DNA of 7,355 bases from Pseudomonadota bacterium (GCA_021813195.1 JAKALI010000192.1:1-7355); one strand, 5' to 3'; counted from the first letter of the stretch, positions 1 through 5,821 are shown. Numbers and translations are program-made. The notes: a model not told the origin generated them from the sequence alone.

Positions 1-365
1 ACAATGGGCGTCAGGATCAGCGCGGCGCCGTCGTTGGCGAACAACGCTGCCACTGCCGCGCCGAGCAAGACGATGAGCGCAAACAACAAGCGGCCGCGGC
101 CACCGCCCCACCGAGCGACGTGCAGTGCTGCCCATTCGAAGAACCCGGCATCATCATGGAGCAGGCTAATGATGATGACAGCGATGAAAGTGGCTGTCGC
201 ATTCCAAACGATGTCCCACACAATGGGCACATCGCTGAGATGCACGACACCCGCAGCAAGGGCGACAACGGCGCCAAGAATCGCGCTCCACCCGATGCCG
301 AGGCCGCGCGGCTGCCAGATGACAAGGACGATGGTAACGAAGAAGATCAGCAGGGCAGTCAGCAC
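1..365 (-). CDS. arsB: ArsB arsenite/antimonite efflux permease, N-terminal part (3' end beyond window)
   Basis: This encodes the first 121 residues of ArsB, the inner-membrane channel that expels As(III)/Sb(III), alone on the proton motive force or powered by ArsA. The translation lines up residue by residue with enterobacterial ArsB from the start: an initial helix ending in [16 protein letters not shown], then [34 protein letters not shown], and the hallmark [16 protein letters not shown] near the left edge. At least three hydrophobic segments are visible. The start is a GTG at 363-365, chosen because it gives exactly the E. coli spacing of 19 residues to the WQP motif. It lies one base after the stop of the CBS-domain gene, so translation is probably coupled. 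The gene is last in the operon within the window. I recognise the family directly from sequence; only the downstream part is unseen. Confidence 0.95.
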   Translation of the reverse strand, partial: MLTALLIFFVTIVLVIWQPRGLGIGWSAILGAVVALAAGVVHLSDVPIVWDIVWNATATFIAVIIISLLHDDAGFFEWAALHVARWGGGRGRLLFALIVLLGAAVAALFANDGAALILTPI

Positions 366-366
366 G

Positions 367-846
367 TCAATTCTCTCTCTTCAACGGGTTTTCGAGTTCG
401 TGCAGACGCCGTAGAAGGTCGATGCGCGAGACCACGCCAATCACCATGCCGGCCTCGATCACGGGCAGCGAAGTCAGGCCGTAGTCCGCCATCAGCCGTG
501 CCGCCACCAATGGGTGATCATCCGGCGCAACGCTGTGCACCTCGTGCGTCATCACCTCGGCCGCGGTGCGGCCTTCGGCCTTGCCGGGCTGGGCGCCCCC
601 GGGACCAAGAAAGGAAATCCAGAAGTTTTCTTTCCAAAGCGACTCGCGTGGCTCCAGCCGTTCGTCAGCTGCGCGGTGGATCAGATCCGCTGCGGTGACG
701 ACGCCGAGCAGGCGGCGGTTCTCGTCCACCACCGGCACGCCGTTGATGCGGTGGGCGAGGAGCAGCCCGGCGATGTCTTCGACCGGAGTTTCGGGATGCA
801 CGACGACGGGGTCGGAGGTCATCAGGTCTCGGATGCGCATGCGCAC
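367..846 (-). CDS. Tandem CBS-domain (Bateman module) protein of the ars operon
   Basis: This small soluble protein of 157-159 residues consists of two CBS domains, at roughly residues 8-59 ([11 protein letters not shown]...[21 protein letters not shown]) and 97-147 ([14 protein letters not shown]...[20 protein letters not shown]). A linker of about 35 residues containing [17 protein letters not shown] joins them. CBS pairs usually bind adenine nucleotides and regulate a partner. The nucleotide and partner here are unknown, but the stop codon sits one base before the arsB start, which suggests it acts on or with ArsB. CBS-domain genes just upstream of arsB have been described in ars clusters of acidophiles such as Acidithiobacillus caldus and Leptospirillum. 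Two starts are possible: GTG at 844-846, four bases after a GGAG, or ATG at 838-840, ten bases after it. The ATG gives the more usual beginning MRIRDLM. There is no signal peptide or membrane segment. Confidence 0.88.
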   Translation of the reverse strand: MRMRIRDLMTSDPVVVHPETPVEDIAGLLLAHRINGVPVVDENRRLLGVVTAADLIHRAADERLEPRESLWKENFWISFLGPGGAQPGKAEGRTAAEVMTHEVHSVAPDDHPLVAARLMADYGLTSLPVIEAGMVIGVVSRIDLLRRLHELENPLKREN

Positions 847-936
847 GTCACTCCGATGGGTTGATTATGGTGAGGCTGACGCGCCGCGGCAGCCAAGGAC
901 GGTGTGCTGATGCCAGCCCTGGCGGAAGACTGCCGC

Positions 937-1389
937 TCACTGCGAGCCGGGCACTAGATAGACCGGTTCCTGATCAGCCGGCATTTCCGCCAACTCTTCA
1001 AGGGTCAGCCGGGCGTAAACTTCGATGCCATAACCTGTGGGATCACGCAGCCATAGCTCGTGGAGCGGAGTGCCTCGCCAAGTGGTACGCGGCGGCTTGA
1101 CGATTTCCGCTCCATTAATCTTAGCCCGTTCATACCAATCAATCACCGCCGCTTTGTCAGGTAATCCAAAGCCGATGTGGTATAGGCTGTAAGTGTCCAG
1201 TGGCCGACCATTGTCATTTACCAGCAGTACCAAATTCAAGGATAGGTGGGGCACGATAAACGTTGAAAATCGAGCCGTCTTGTCCTTGGGTGCCACCCCT
1301 AACAGACTCTCATAGAACAGTGTGCTTTCCTGAAGGTCGGCCACCCGAAAGCTCAGGTGGAATTCAGTGGAATGTTCAATATTTGCCAT
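937..1389 (-). CDS. VOC/glyoxalase-fold metalloprotein (ArsI/CadI-like but cysteine-free) in the ars operon
   Basis: This 150-residue protein belongs to the vicinal oxygen chelate superfamily. Two beta-alpha-beta-beta-beta modules are apparent: FHLSFRVADLQESTLFYESLLG at the N-terminus and YHIGFGLPDKAAVIDWYERA in the middle. The expected metal ligands are His11, His71 and Glu123 (in GYGIEVYARL), matching the His/His/Glu triad of ArsI. ArsI is the dioxygenase that breaks the C-As bond of trivalent organoarsenicals. However, the protein has no cysteine at all, whereas ArsI needs a cysteine pair to hold the arsenical; the equivalent stretch here reads KPPRTTWRG. It may therefore act on another substrate or serve as a binding protein. 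The ATG at 1387-1389 is preferred because GGAGAG ends four bases upstream; an in-frame TTG at 1399-1401 overlaps that ribosome site. It follows arsA by 35 bases and precedes the CBS gene by 90. Confidence 0.85.
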   Translation of the reverse strand: MANIEHSTEFHLSFRVADLQESTLFYESLLGVAPKDKTARFSTFIVPHLSLNLVLLVNDNGRPLDTYSLYHIGFGLPDKAAVIDWYERAKINGAEIVKPPRTTWRGTPLHELWLRDPTGYGIEVYARLTLEELAEMPADQEPVYLVPGSQ

Positions 1390-1424
1390 ATCGCTCTCCA
1401 ATCACTTAGTGATGGCCAACCAGA

Positions 1425-3185
1425 TCATCCTCTGACGGCCTGAAGGCTCAGCAATCTCTCGATCCCGACCGGCTCTTCGGTTTGGACCGGCACCAAAGCG
1501 ACGCGCTTGGCGTGCTCTGTACGCACGGCCTCGATCTGCGCCAGTTCGTGACCGGCGCGCTGCTTCAGCAAAGGCGCCTCGGTCTCGCCAGCAGCCAGGC
1601 TGTTGTTGATCACCCAGGCCCATGGCTCGATCCCGGCGCGACGCAGATCGTCCTGCAAGCGCGCGGCCTCCAGGACCGGGGTGGTCTCGGCCAGCGTCAC
1701 GACGATGACCTTGGTGCGCACCGGATCCTGCAACTGCATCATCGGCGTGGTGTAATGCGCCTTGCCCTCCATGTGGCGGGCGACCTCCCGGTGATAGGCC
1801 CCCGTGGCGTCGAGCAGCAGCAGCGTGTGACCGGTCGGCGCGGTGTCCATCACCACGAATTTCTTGTCGGCCTCGCGGATGATGCGCGAGAACGCCTGGA
1901 ACACCGCAATCTCCTCGGTGCAGGGCGAGCGCAGATCCTCTTCCAGCATCGCGCGGCCCTCAGCGTCGAGGTCTTGGCCCTTGGTGGCGAGAACATGCTG
2001 CCGATAGCGCTCGGTCTCAGCGCGCGGATCGATGCGGCTGACCTCCAAATTATCCAGCGATCCAGCCAGCGTGTCCGACAGATGCGCGGCCGGATCGGAA
2101 GTGGTCAGATGCACGGGCAAGCCGCGCTTGGCCAGCCCGACGGCCACGGCCGCCGCCAGTGTGGTTTTGCCGACGCCGCCCTTTCCCATCATCATGATGA
2201 GGCCGTGGCCATTAGCGGCCAGTTCATCGACAAGCACAGCGAGGCTGGGTAGATTCGCTGGAGTTGCGCGGATTTCCGGGGCGACCGCGCCCGCATCGTC
2301 CGCAGCGTTGAAAAGACGTCTCAGCGCCTCGACGCCGACCATGTTGAAAGCCTTGAGCGGCAACTGGTCGAGCGGCAACTGGCGCAACGCAGCCGGTATC
2401 TCGGCGATGGCTGCCTGCTCGCGACGATAGACGGCAGCCGCCAGCATGTCGTGCTCGGCTTCGACTGCCGGCAAGACGCCGTTGATAACCAGGTGCTGCT
2501 TGGACAGGCCGATTTCGGCCAATTCCGCATGCGTGCGCGCGACTTCGTCCAGGGTGGACTTCTGAGCACGCGCGACCAGGACCAGGCGCGTGCGAGCAGG
2601 ATCGGACAATGCCTGCACGGCCTCCGCGTAACGCTGCCTCTGCTTGTCCAGGCCGGTCAGCGGCCCCAGGCATGAGGCGCCGTCCGGGTTCTTGTCGATG
2701 AAGCCGCTCCAGGCGCCCGGCAATTGCAGCAGGCGGATGGTGTGACCCGTGGGCGCCGTGTCGAACACGATGTGGTCGTATTGTTCGACCAGTTCGGAAT
2801 CCGTCAGCAGCGCTGTGAATTCGTCGAAGGCGGCGATTTCCGTGGTACAGGCCCCGGACAGTTGCTCTTCCATTCCCTTGATGACATCAGCGGGGAGTGC
2901 TGCGCGAACCGGCTCGATCACGCGGTCGCGGTATTGCTGCGCCGCCGCCTGCGGGTCGATCTCGAGCGCCGATAGGCCACGCACGGTGTCGATTGCAGTT
3001 ATCTTGTTGCCGATGGTCCGGCCGAACACCTGACCGACGTTGGAGGCCGGATCGGTGCTGACCAGCAGAACCTGCTTGCCCTTTTCGGCAAAGTGAATCG
3101 CCGTCGCGCAGGACAGCGAGGTCTTGCCGACGCCGCCCTTGCCGGTGAAAAAAATGAACTTCGGTGCGTCGCTAAGAAACTTCAT
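1425..3185 (-). CDS. arsA: ArsA arsenite-translocating ATPase (two-domain)
   Basis: This cytoplasmic ATPase energises ArsB. At 586 residues it is close to plasmid R773 ArsA (583). It has the tandem architecture: the A1 half carries a Walker A loop GKGGVGKT at residues 15-22 and the switch/signature DTAPTGHT at 142-149. The A2 half carries GKGGVGKT at 334-341 and DTAPTGHT at 447-454. The three As(III)/Sb(III)-binding cysteines known in R773 ArsA fall at exactly the same positions here, Cys113 (GACTTEIAAF), Cys172 (ASCLGPL) and Cys422 (SPCTEEIAVF), so allosteric metalloid activation should be intact. The ATG at 3183-3185 is chosen over an upstream in-frame start because a strong AAGGAGGA lies at 3190-3197 and the protein then begins MKFLSDAPKFIFFTGKGG, as in the family. 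The gene starts 11 bases after arsD, and its ribosome site touches the arsD stop. Confidence 0.98.
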   Translation of the reverse strand: MKFLSDAPKFIFFTGKGGVGKTSLSCATAIHFAEKGKQVLLVSTDPASNVGQVFGRTIGNKITAIDTVRGLSALEIDPQAAAQQYRDRVIEPVRAALPADVIKGMEEQLSGACTTEIAAFDEFTALLTDSELVEQYDHIVFDTAPTGHTIRLLQLPGAWSGFIDKNPDGASCLGPLTGLDKQRQRYAEAVQALSDPARTRLVLVARAQKSTLDEVARTHAELAEIGLSKQHLVINGVLPAVEAEHDMLAAAVYRREQAAIAEIPAALRQLPLDQLPLKAFNMVGVEALRRLFNAADDAGAVAPEIRATPANLPSLAVLVDELAANGHGLIMMMGKGGVGKTTLAAAVAVGLAKRGLPVHLTTSDPAAHLSDTLAGSLDNLEVSRIDPRAETERYRQHVLATKGQDLDAEGRAMLEEDLRSPCTEEIAVFQAFSRIIREADKKFVVMDTAPTGHTLLLLDATGAYHREVARHMEGKAHYTTPMMQLQDPVRTKVIVVTLAETTPVLEAARLQDDLRRAGIEPWAWVINNSLAAGETEAPLLKQRAGHELAQIEAVRTEHAKRVALVPVQTEEPVGIERLLSLQAVRG

Positions 3186-3189
3186 GATG

Positions 3190-3197
3190 TCCTCCTT
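3190..3197 (-). promoter_or_regulatory. Ribosome binding site deciding the arsA start
   Basis: AAGGAGGA on the minus strand lies four bases before ATG 3183-3185 and shares one base with the arsD stop codon. It rules in the 586-residue ArsA start over an upstream in-frame one and suggests coupling to arsD translation. Confidence 0.8.
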
Positions 3198-3571
3198 CAG
3201 CAGCAGCCGGTGCGTGGAGCGCAACTGCCGGGCGCGGGCGGGACCGAGGCCGGTGCTTCCGACGCGATTCCCAGCCAGCGGGCGAGTTCGGCGCGCTGCG
3301 GATAGCGCCCCGCCAACGCAACCTCGCCATCAACCAGAACGAGCGGCAGCGCGTCCTGCCCGGAACGGTCCAGGAAGGCCTTGACAGTGGCGTTGTTGAC
3401 GAAGGCCATCGGCTGCTGGCTCAGATTGAACCGTTCGATCCTGGCGCCCCGCTGCTTGGCCCACTCCAGATCGGCCGCAAAGGTCACCAACTGCTGATCG
3501 ACATCGACGCCGCACACGCCGGTGCTGCAGCACAGGGCCGGATCGAAAACCTTGATTTCGGGATTACGCAT
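3197..3571 (-). CDS. arsD: ArsD arsenical metallochaperone / weak co-repressor
   Basis: ArsD receives As(III), probably from cytosolic thiols, and passes it to ArsA, raising its affinity; it also has weak repressor activity on ars promoters. The 124-residue product has the core motif KVFDPALCCSTGVCG with Cys14, Cys15 and Cys20, equivalent to the essential Cys12/13/18 of R773 ArsD. It also has the conserved RFNLSQQPMAFV and GRYPQRAELARWLGI blocks. The C-terminal tail carries Cys117 and the vicinal pair Cys123-Cys124, whereas R773 ArsD has two vicinal pairs (112/113 and 119/120), so one pair is reduced to a single cysteine. The start is ATG 3569-3571, eight bases after AAGGAGA. A longer in-frame reading from 3604 is less likely because the ribosome site would lie inside it. 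It follows arsR by 99 bases that contain a second putative operator. Confidence 0.96.
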   Translation of the reverse strand: MRNPEIKVFDPALCCSTGVCGVDVDQQLVTFAADLEWAKQRGARIERFNLSQQPMAFVNNATVKAFLDRSGQDALPLVLVDGEVALAGRYPQRAELARWLGIASEAPASVPPAPGSCAPRTGCC

Positions 3572-3595
3572 CAGGTGTGTCTCCTTCGATAGTTT

Positions 3596-3618
3596 ATCGT
3601 CCATCGTCGAAAAACGAT
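3596..3618. promoter_or_regulatory. Putative ArsR operator copy 2 (arsR-arsD intergenic)
   Basis: Plus-strand pattern ATCGT (3596-3600), CC, ATCGT (3603-3607), CGAAAA, ACGAT (3614-3618). The last two blocks form a perfect 5-bp inverted repeat with a 6-bp spacer, extended by one more pair (C at 3602, G at 3619). The left ATCGT is also the second arm of a small palindrome, CGATA-GTT-TATCG, at 3587-3599. The 23 bp match the site upstream of arsR at 19 positions with identical spacing. Its position between arsR and arsD suggests separate control of arsDA and the downstream genes. Binding is inferred, not shown. Confidence 0.65.
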
Positions 3619-3670
3619 GAATGGGTTGAAAAGCGAATTGCGCTGCTCCAAGAGTGGATAGGTTGATCCC

Positions 3671-3997
3671 CTACTCGCGGTGCGGCTTGCTGAGGCCCGC
3701 AACCGCGTCGAGGAACCGCCGCAGCGGCGCGAGTGCGACTGGATTGAGCGAATAGCAGACTCTCGGCCGCTCGATCTCGCCGGTAATGATCCCGGCCGCT
3801 TTCAAGATCCGCAGGTGCTCCGAGGTCGTAGACTGCGCCAACCCGATTTCTTCGACGATGTCGCAACCGACGCATGTCTGCCGCGCCTCCAGCATGCGGA
3901 CAATGGCGATCCGGGCCGGATGCGCGAGCGCCTTGGCGAGGACAGCCAAGGTGAGCGCGTCGTCCGGCTGGTCGGCGTATTGGGCGGGAATGAGCAT
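3671..3997 (-). CDS. arsR: ArsR/SmtB-family As(III)-responsive repressor
   Basis: This is a 108-residue winged-helix repressor that should bind the ars operators as a dimer and release them on binding As(III)/Sb(III). The N-terminal helices include LAKALAHPARIAIVRML (residues 20-36). The recognition region is EEIGLAQSTTSEHLRILKAAG (49-69) and the wing RPRVCYSLNP (77-86). The candidate metalloid ligands are Cys42 and Cys45 in QTCVGCDIVEE plus Cys81 in the wing. This resembles the ArsR branch with a CxCGEIV motif and a wing cysteine rather than the enterobacterial ELCVCDL type, but the two cysteines here are spaced C-x-x-C. It is first in the operon. The ATG at 3995-3997 has no good Shine-Dalgarno site, so expression may be weak. 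Its promoter and a 23-bp repeated motif lie immediately upstream. Confidence 0.94.
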   Translation of the reverse strand: MLIPAQYADQPDDALTLAVLAKALAHPARIAIVRMLEARQTCVGCDIVEEIGLAQSTTSEHLRILKAAGIITGEIERPRVCYSLNPVALAPLRRFLDAVAGLSKPHRE

Positions 3998-4012
3998 CAG
4001 GATTTCGGCTCT

Positions 4013-4035
4013 ATCGTTGATCGTCGAATTACGAT
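4013..4035. promoter_or_regulatory. Putative ArsR operator copy 1 (arsR promoter / divergent gene)
   Basis: Plus-strand pattern ATCGT (4013-4017), TG, ATCGT (4020-4024), CGAATT, ACGAT (4031-4035). It overlaps the probable -10 element and start-point region of arsR, the expected place for a repressor. A larger dyad, GGCTCTAT at 4007-4014 and ATAGAGCC at 4036-4043, encloses it. It also lies 34 bp upstream of the divergent membrane-protein gene, so that gene could be under the same control. Confidence 0.7.
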
Positions 4036-4061
4036 ATAGAGCCTGCTGTTCAACTTGGCAA
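4033..4061 (-). promoter_or_regulatory. Probable sigma-70 promoter of the ars operon
   Basis: Reading leftwards, TTGCCA (4056-4061; five of six to the -35 consensus) is separated by 17 bp from TATATC (4033-4038; four of six to the -10 consensus). The expected start point is near 4026, inside operator copy 1, about 30 bases before the arsR ATG. A weaker overlapping alternative is TTGAAC with a TAATTC hexamer. Confidence 0.6.
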
Positions 4062-4068
4062 GGGTCTC

Positions 4069-4680
4069 ATGCAAGCGACGCGACTGTTCTTGGTGACGGC
4101 GGCCACGCCGGCTCTCCCATTCCTCGTGATGGCGGTTCTTCACAACATCGGCGCACCGGTGCTGCTCACCGCGCTCCTTGGGACCATCGCCATGTCGAGC
4201 GTGATGGTGGCGCTCGGTCGTGATCCCGAGCCGGCCGCCCGCAATCTCGCGCGGTTCCTGACGGGCCAGGCGCCCGGGGAGAGCGCCTCGGGCATCAGCC
4301 AGGCGATCGCCCTTTCGGGGGCAAGCGTCGGCTTGGTCAGCGCGGCGGGACTGAGCGGTGCGGCGGCCGGATTTTTTTGCCAGGAGCAGCAGGTGCCCTT
4401 CAACGCGTTGATTCCAAGCTGTCTTGCTTTCGCCGCGGGCTTCCTGGGGCGTGCCTTGGAAATCCGGCGCGACCAAGCCGAGATCTCAGTCTTTGCCGGA
4501 ATCGCGTTCTTCTGGATTGCCCCCTTCTATGGATTCTTCATGCCCCCTGTGTTCCTCGCCGTCAGCTTGGGCGCGCGCTGCGTTCAGTACACTGCTGGTA
4601 ACATCGCAATCGCGAGTGTGCTGCTTCTTTTGGGAGCTTGGGCTGGTCGTCGGGTGGCCGACTGGCTTATGCACTCGTGA
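4069..4680 (+). CDS. Unrecognised polytopic membrane protein, divergent from arsR
   Basis: I do not recognise the family. The 203-residue product is strongly hydrophobic, with about six likely membrane segments at residues 5-24, 28-49, 77-102, 112-128, 139-165 and 176-192. A soluble, charged loop lies at about 50-76 (GRDPEPAARNLARFL), and a short cytoplasmic-looking stretch ALEIRRDQAE lies near 129-138. Cysteines occur at 104, 118 and 171. High GC at third codon positions supports the plus frame. The ATG at 4069-4071 follows AAGGG by four bases, a modest ribosome site. The gene is separated from arsR by 71 bp containing a putative ArsR operator, so co-regulation with arsenic resistance is plausible. 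No clear plus-strand promoter could be picked out. It could be a transporter or a membrane-stress protein. It is not ArsB, ACR3, ArsJ or ArsP by any motif I can see. Confidence 0.75.
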   Translation: MQATRLFLVTAATPALPFLVMAVLHNIGAPVLLTALLGTIAMSSVMVALGRDPEPAARNLARFLTGQAPGESASGISQAIALSGASVGLVSAAGLSGAAAGFFCQEQQVPFNALIPSCLAFAAGFLGRALEIRRDQAEISVFAGIAFFWIAPFYGFFMPPVFLAVSLGARCVQYTAGNIAIASVLLLLGAWAGRRVADWLMHS

Positions 4681-4949
4681 AAGTCTTAGGTTCGCGAGGA
4701 GATTTGCTACAATCGCCGGGCCTGAATCCGCGCATCCAAACTGCGCCGGGCGCCGGTCCGTGACCATACGGCTCCTAGAATTCATTCGCTAGCAGACCGC
4801 GACGTCGCATAGGCGATCGCGACGCGCGCGCGATCCTCTCCTTCCACAACCACGACAGCCATCTGGTGGGTCAAGAAGCCACCCCCGGCCTCAACAGAAG
4901 GTCACCGGGTCTTGGGTGATGAGGAGGCGGGCCATCTCTCCCTGTCGCC
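4681..4949. other. Intergenic stretch without a convincing gene
   Basis: This stretch separates the divergent membrane-protein gene from the phoU remnant. It contains a perfect 7-bp inverted repeat, GATCGCG at 4815-4821 and CGCGATC at 4829-4835. No T-run follows, so it is not a convincing intrinsic terminator. A bulged inverted repeat (ATGAGGAGGCG / CGCCTCAT) near 4918-4953 overlaps the phoU stop. I see no RNA gene and no clear promoter. Confidence 0.5.
4815..4835. repeat. Perfect 7-bp inverted repeat
   Basis: GATCGCG and CGCGATC are separated by seven bases (ACGCGCG) in the gene-free stretch between the membrane-protein gene and phoU. It could form a GC-rich hairpin. It lacks a U-tract on either strand and its role is unknown. 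Confidence 0.45.
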
Positions 4950-5360
4950 TCATGTTCCAGGGTTCGGAACAGACCCCGGATGGAGTGTGCTGCTTGTGTC
5001 GAGCTTTGTGCGCTCCTCCCCCGGAATCGTTCCGGTAACGATGTAATAAACGTTCTCGGATATGTTGGTCACGTGATCGCCGATCCGCTCGATATTCTTC
5101 GCACAGAAGAGCAGATGCGCCGTGCCGGCGCTGTCCTGATATGGGCGTGCGATGTAGTCTATCGATTCCTTGAAGAACGCTGTGTTCAAGAGATCGATCT
5201 CGCCGTCCGCGTCCCGAATGGCCATTGCCCGCGTCGCGTCTCGATCGGCGTATGCGGCGAGCACTTGCCGAAGCTGACCCTGCGCGAGGGTACTCATTTG
5301 CTGGATACGCGCGGCAAGATCCTGGGGCGGCGGCTCGCTACCGAGGGCTCCGGCCCGCAA
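4950..5360 (-). pseudogene. phoU: PhoU remnant, C-terminal half only
   Basis: PhoU is a cytoplasmic two-domain, metal-binding helical protein of about 220-240 residues that regulates the Pst phosphate transporter and PhoR signalling. Only its second three-helix domain is present here, about 135 residues. The recognisable parts are PPPQDLAARIQQMSTLAQ, the DGEIDLLNTAFFKESIDYI helix with its acidic motif, and the diagnostic NIERIGDHVTNISENVYYIVTG near the end. The frame stays open a little upstream of the listed TTG, but it soon merges into the 3' end of an ACR3-like permease fragment, so the first domain and the native start are missing. The C-terminal tail after YYIVTG is long and may be native or acquired. 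It is probably non-functional, although a half-PhoU could be made by coupling to the upstream reading frame. Family identity is secure; pseudogene status is inferred from the missing half. Confidence 0.82.
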
Positions 5361-5821
5361 AGAACCCGCGATAGACCGGCAACAGCATCATTTGCAGGAT
5401 GAGCAGTGCCGGCGTTGACACCAAAAGGAGCCGCGCGTCGGCGCGGCCCAAGTGCGAGAACGTCACAACGTAGTCGATGCAGGGCGTAAGCAGCACGAAC
5501 AGGACGCCAAGCCGCAACATCGGTTCGGCCGGCAAAAACTGAATAAGGCCGGCAACGAGGATCGGCACCACCACGAAATTTGTAACGAGCAGCGCCGCAA
5601 GGAACCGGACGCGCGCGAAGGCTCGCCCAAGGTCGGCAAGGGGAACCTGTAGAAAGGTGACGAACAGCATCAATGCGAGCGCCGGATTGACGGCGCTCTC
5701 TAGCTAGCGCTGTCGTCCCCGGAACAAGCAAGGCGACTATTGCGGCCAGAACGACCGCGCCGAAATAGATTTTGACCTGCTGTGTTTCGAAAAACTCTCG
5801 AAGGTGATCTAAACTTTTCAA
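5338..5821 (-). pseudogene. ACR3-like arsenite permease (bile acid:Na+ symporter superfamily), frameshifted and 3'-truncated
   Basis: The first reading frame starts at TTG 5819-5821, preceded by AAGGA, and encodes KSLDHLREFFETQQVKIYFG followed by a hydrophobic helix to PGTTALA. A second frame then continues SAVNPALALMLFVTF, LQVPLADLGRAFARVRFLAALLVTN (two groups split across helices), and LFVLLTPCIDYVVTFSHLGRAD. The latter carries the Pro-Cys pair corresponding to the conserved membrane cysteine of ACR3 proteins. The two frames are separated by a 4-bp duplication, CTAGCTAG at 5700-5707; removing one copy restores TALESAVNPALA. About 150 of an expected 300-plus residues remain. After LLPVY the sequence leaves the family (TAG at 5338-5340) and runs into phoU. 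The gene follows the DUF6118-type gene by 12 bases. It would have been an arsenite efflux carrier. Confidence 0.82.
5700..5707. repeat. CTAG tandem duplication causing the permease frameshift
   Basis: The octamer CTAGCTAG lies exactly where the two reading frames of the ACR3-like gene must join. On the minus strand the sequence is GCG-CTA-GCT-AGA. With one CTAG removed it becomes GCG-CTA-GAG-AGC, giving the expected A-L-E-S and an open frame into NPALALMLF. Confidence 0.8.

Noticed and set aside
1..365. Other-frame minus-strand reading at 17-325 as a separate small gene
   Set aside because: The arsB frame over the same bases matches ArsB residue by residue; the other frame is low-complexity Ser/Arg/Ala.
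864..869. CATAAT as an internal -10 element ahead of the CBS gene (minus strand)
   Set aside because: No -35-like hexamer at 16-18 bp; the nearest candidate, TTGGCT, is 21 bp away.
1482..2252. 256-codon plus-strand open frame opposite arsA
   Set aside because: It is a shadow of the GC-rich arsA codons. Its composition (many His, Gln and Arg) is typical of antisense reading and there is no ribosome site or family.
3569..3604. Longer ArsD start (ATG 3602-3604) adding 11 residues
   Set aside because: The AAGGAGA ribosome site would lie inside the extended gene, the extra residues have no counterpart in ArsD, and the ATG lies in the putative operator.
4017..4040. Plus-strand promoter TTGATC / TATAGA for the divergent membrane-protein gene
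   Set aside because: The spacer is only 12 bp. A promoter must exist, but none can be named from the sequence.
4782..4862. Minus-strand 26-codon frame starting ATG at 4860-4862 (MAVVVVEGEDRAR...) in the gene-free stretch
   Set aside because: It is very short, has no Shine-Dalgarno site or recognisable family, and overlaps a GC-rich inverted repeat; more likely chance.
4918..4953. Bulged hairpin near the phoU stop as an intrinsic terminator
   Set aside because: The stem has a 3-base bulge, the loop is long and no T-run follows on either strand.
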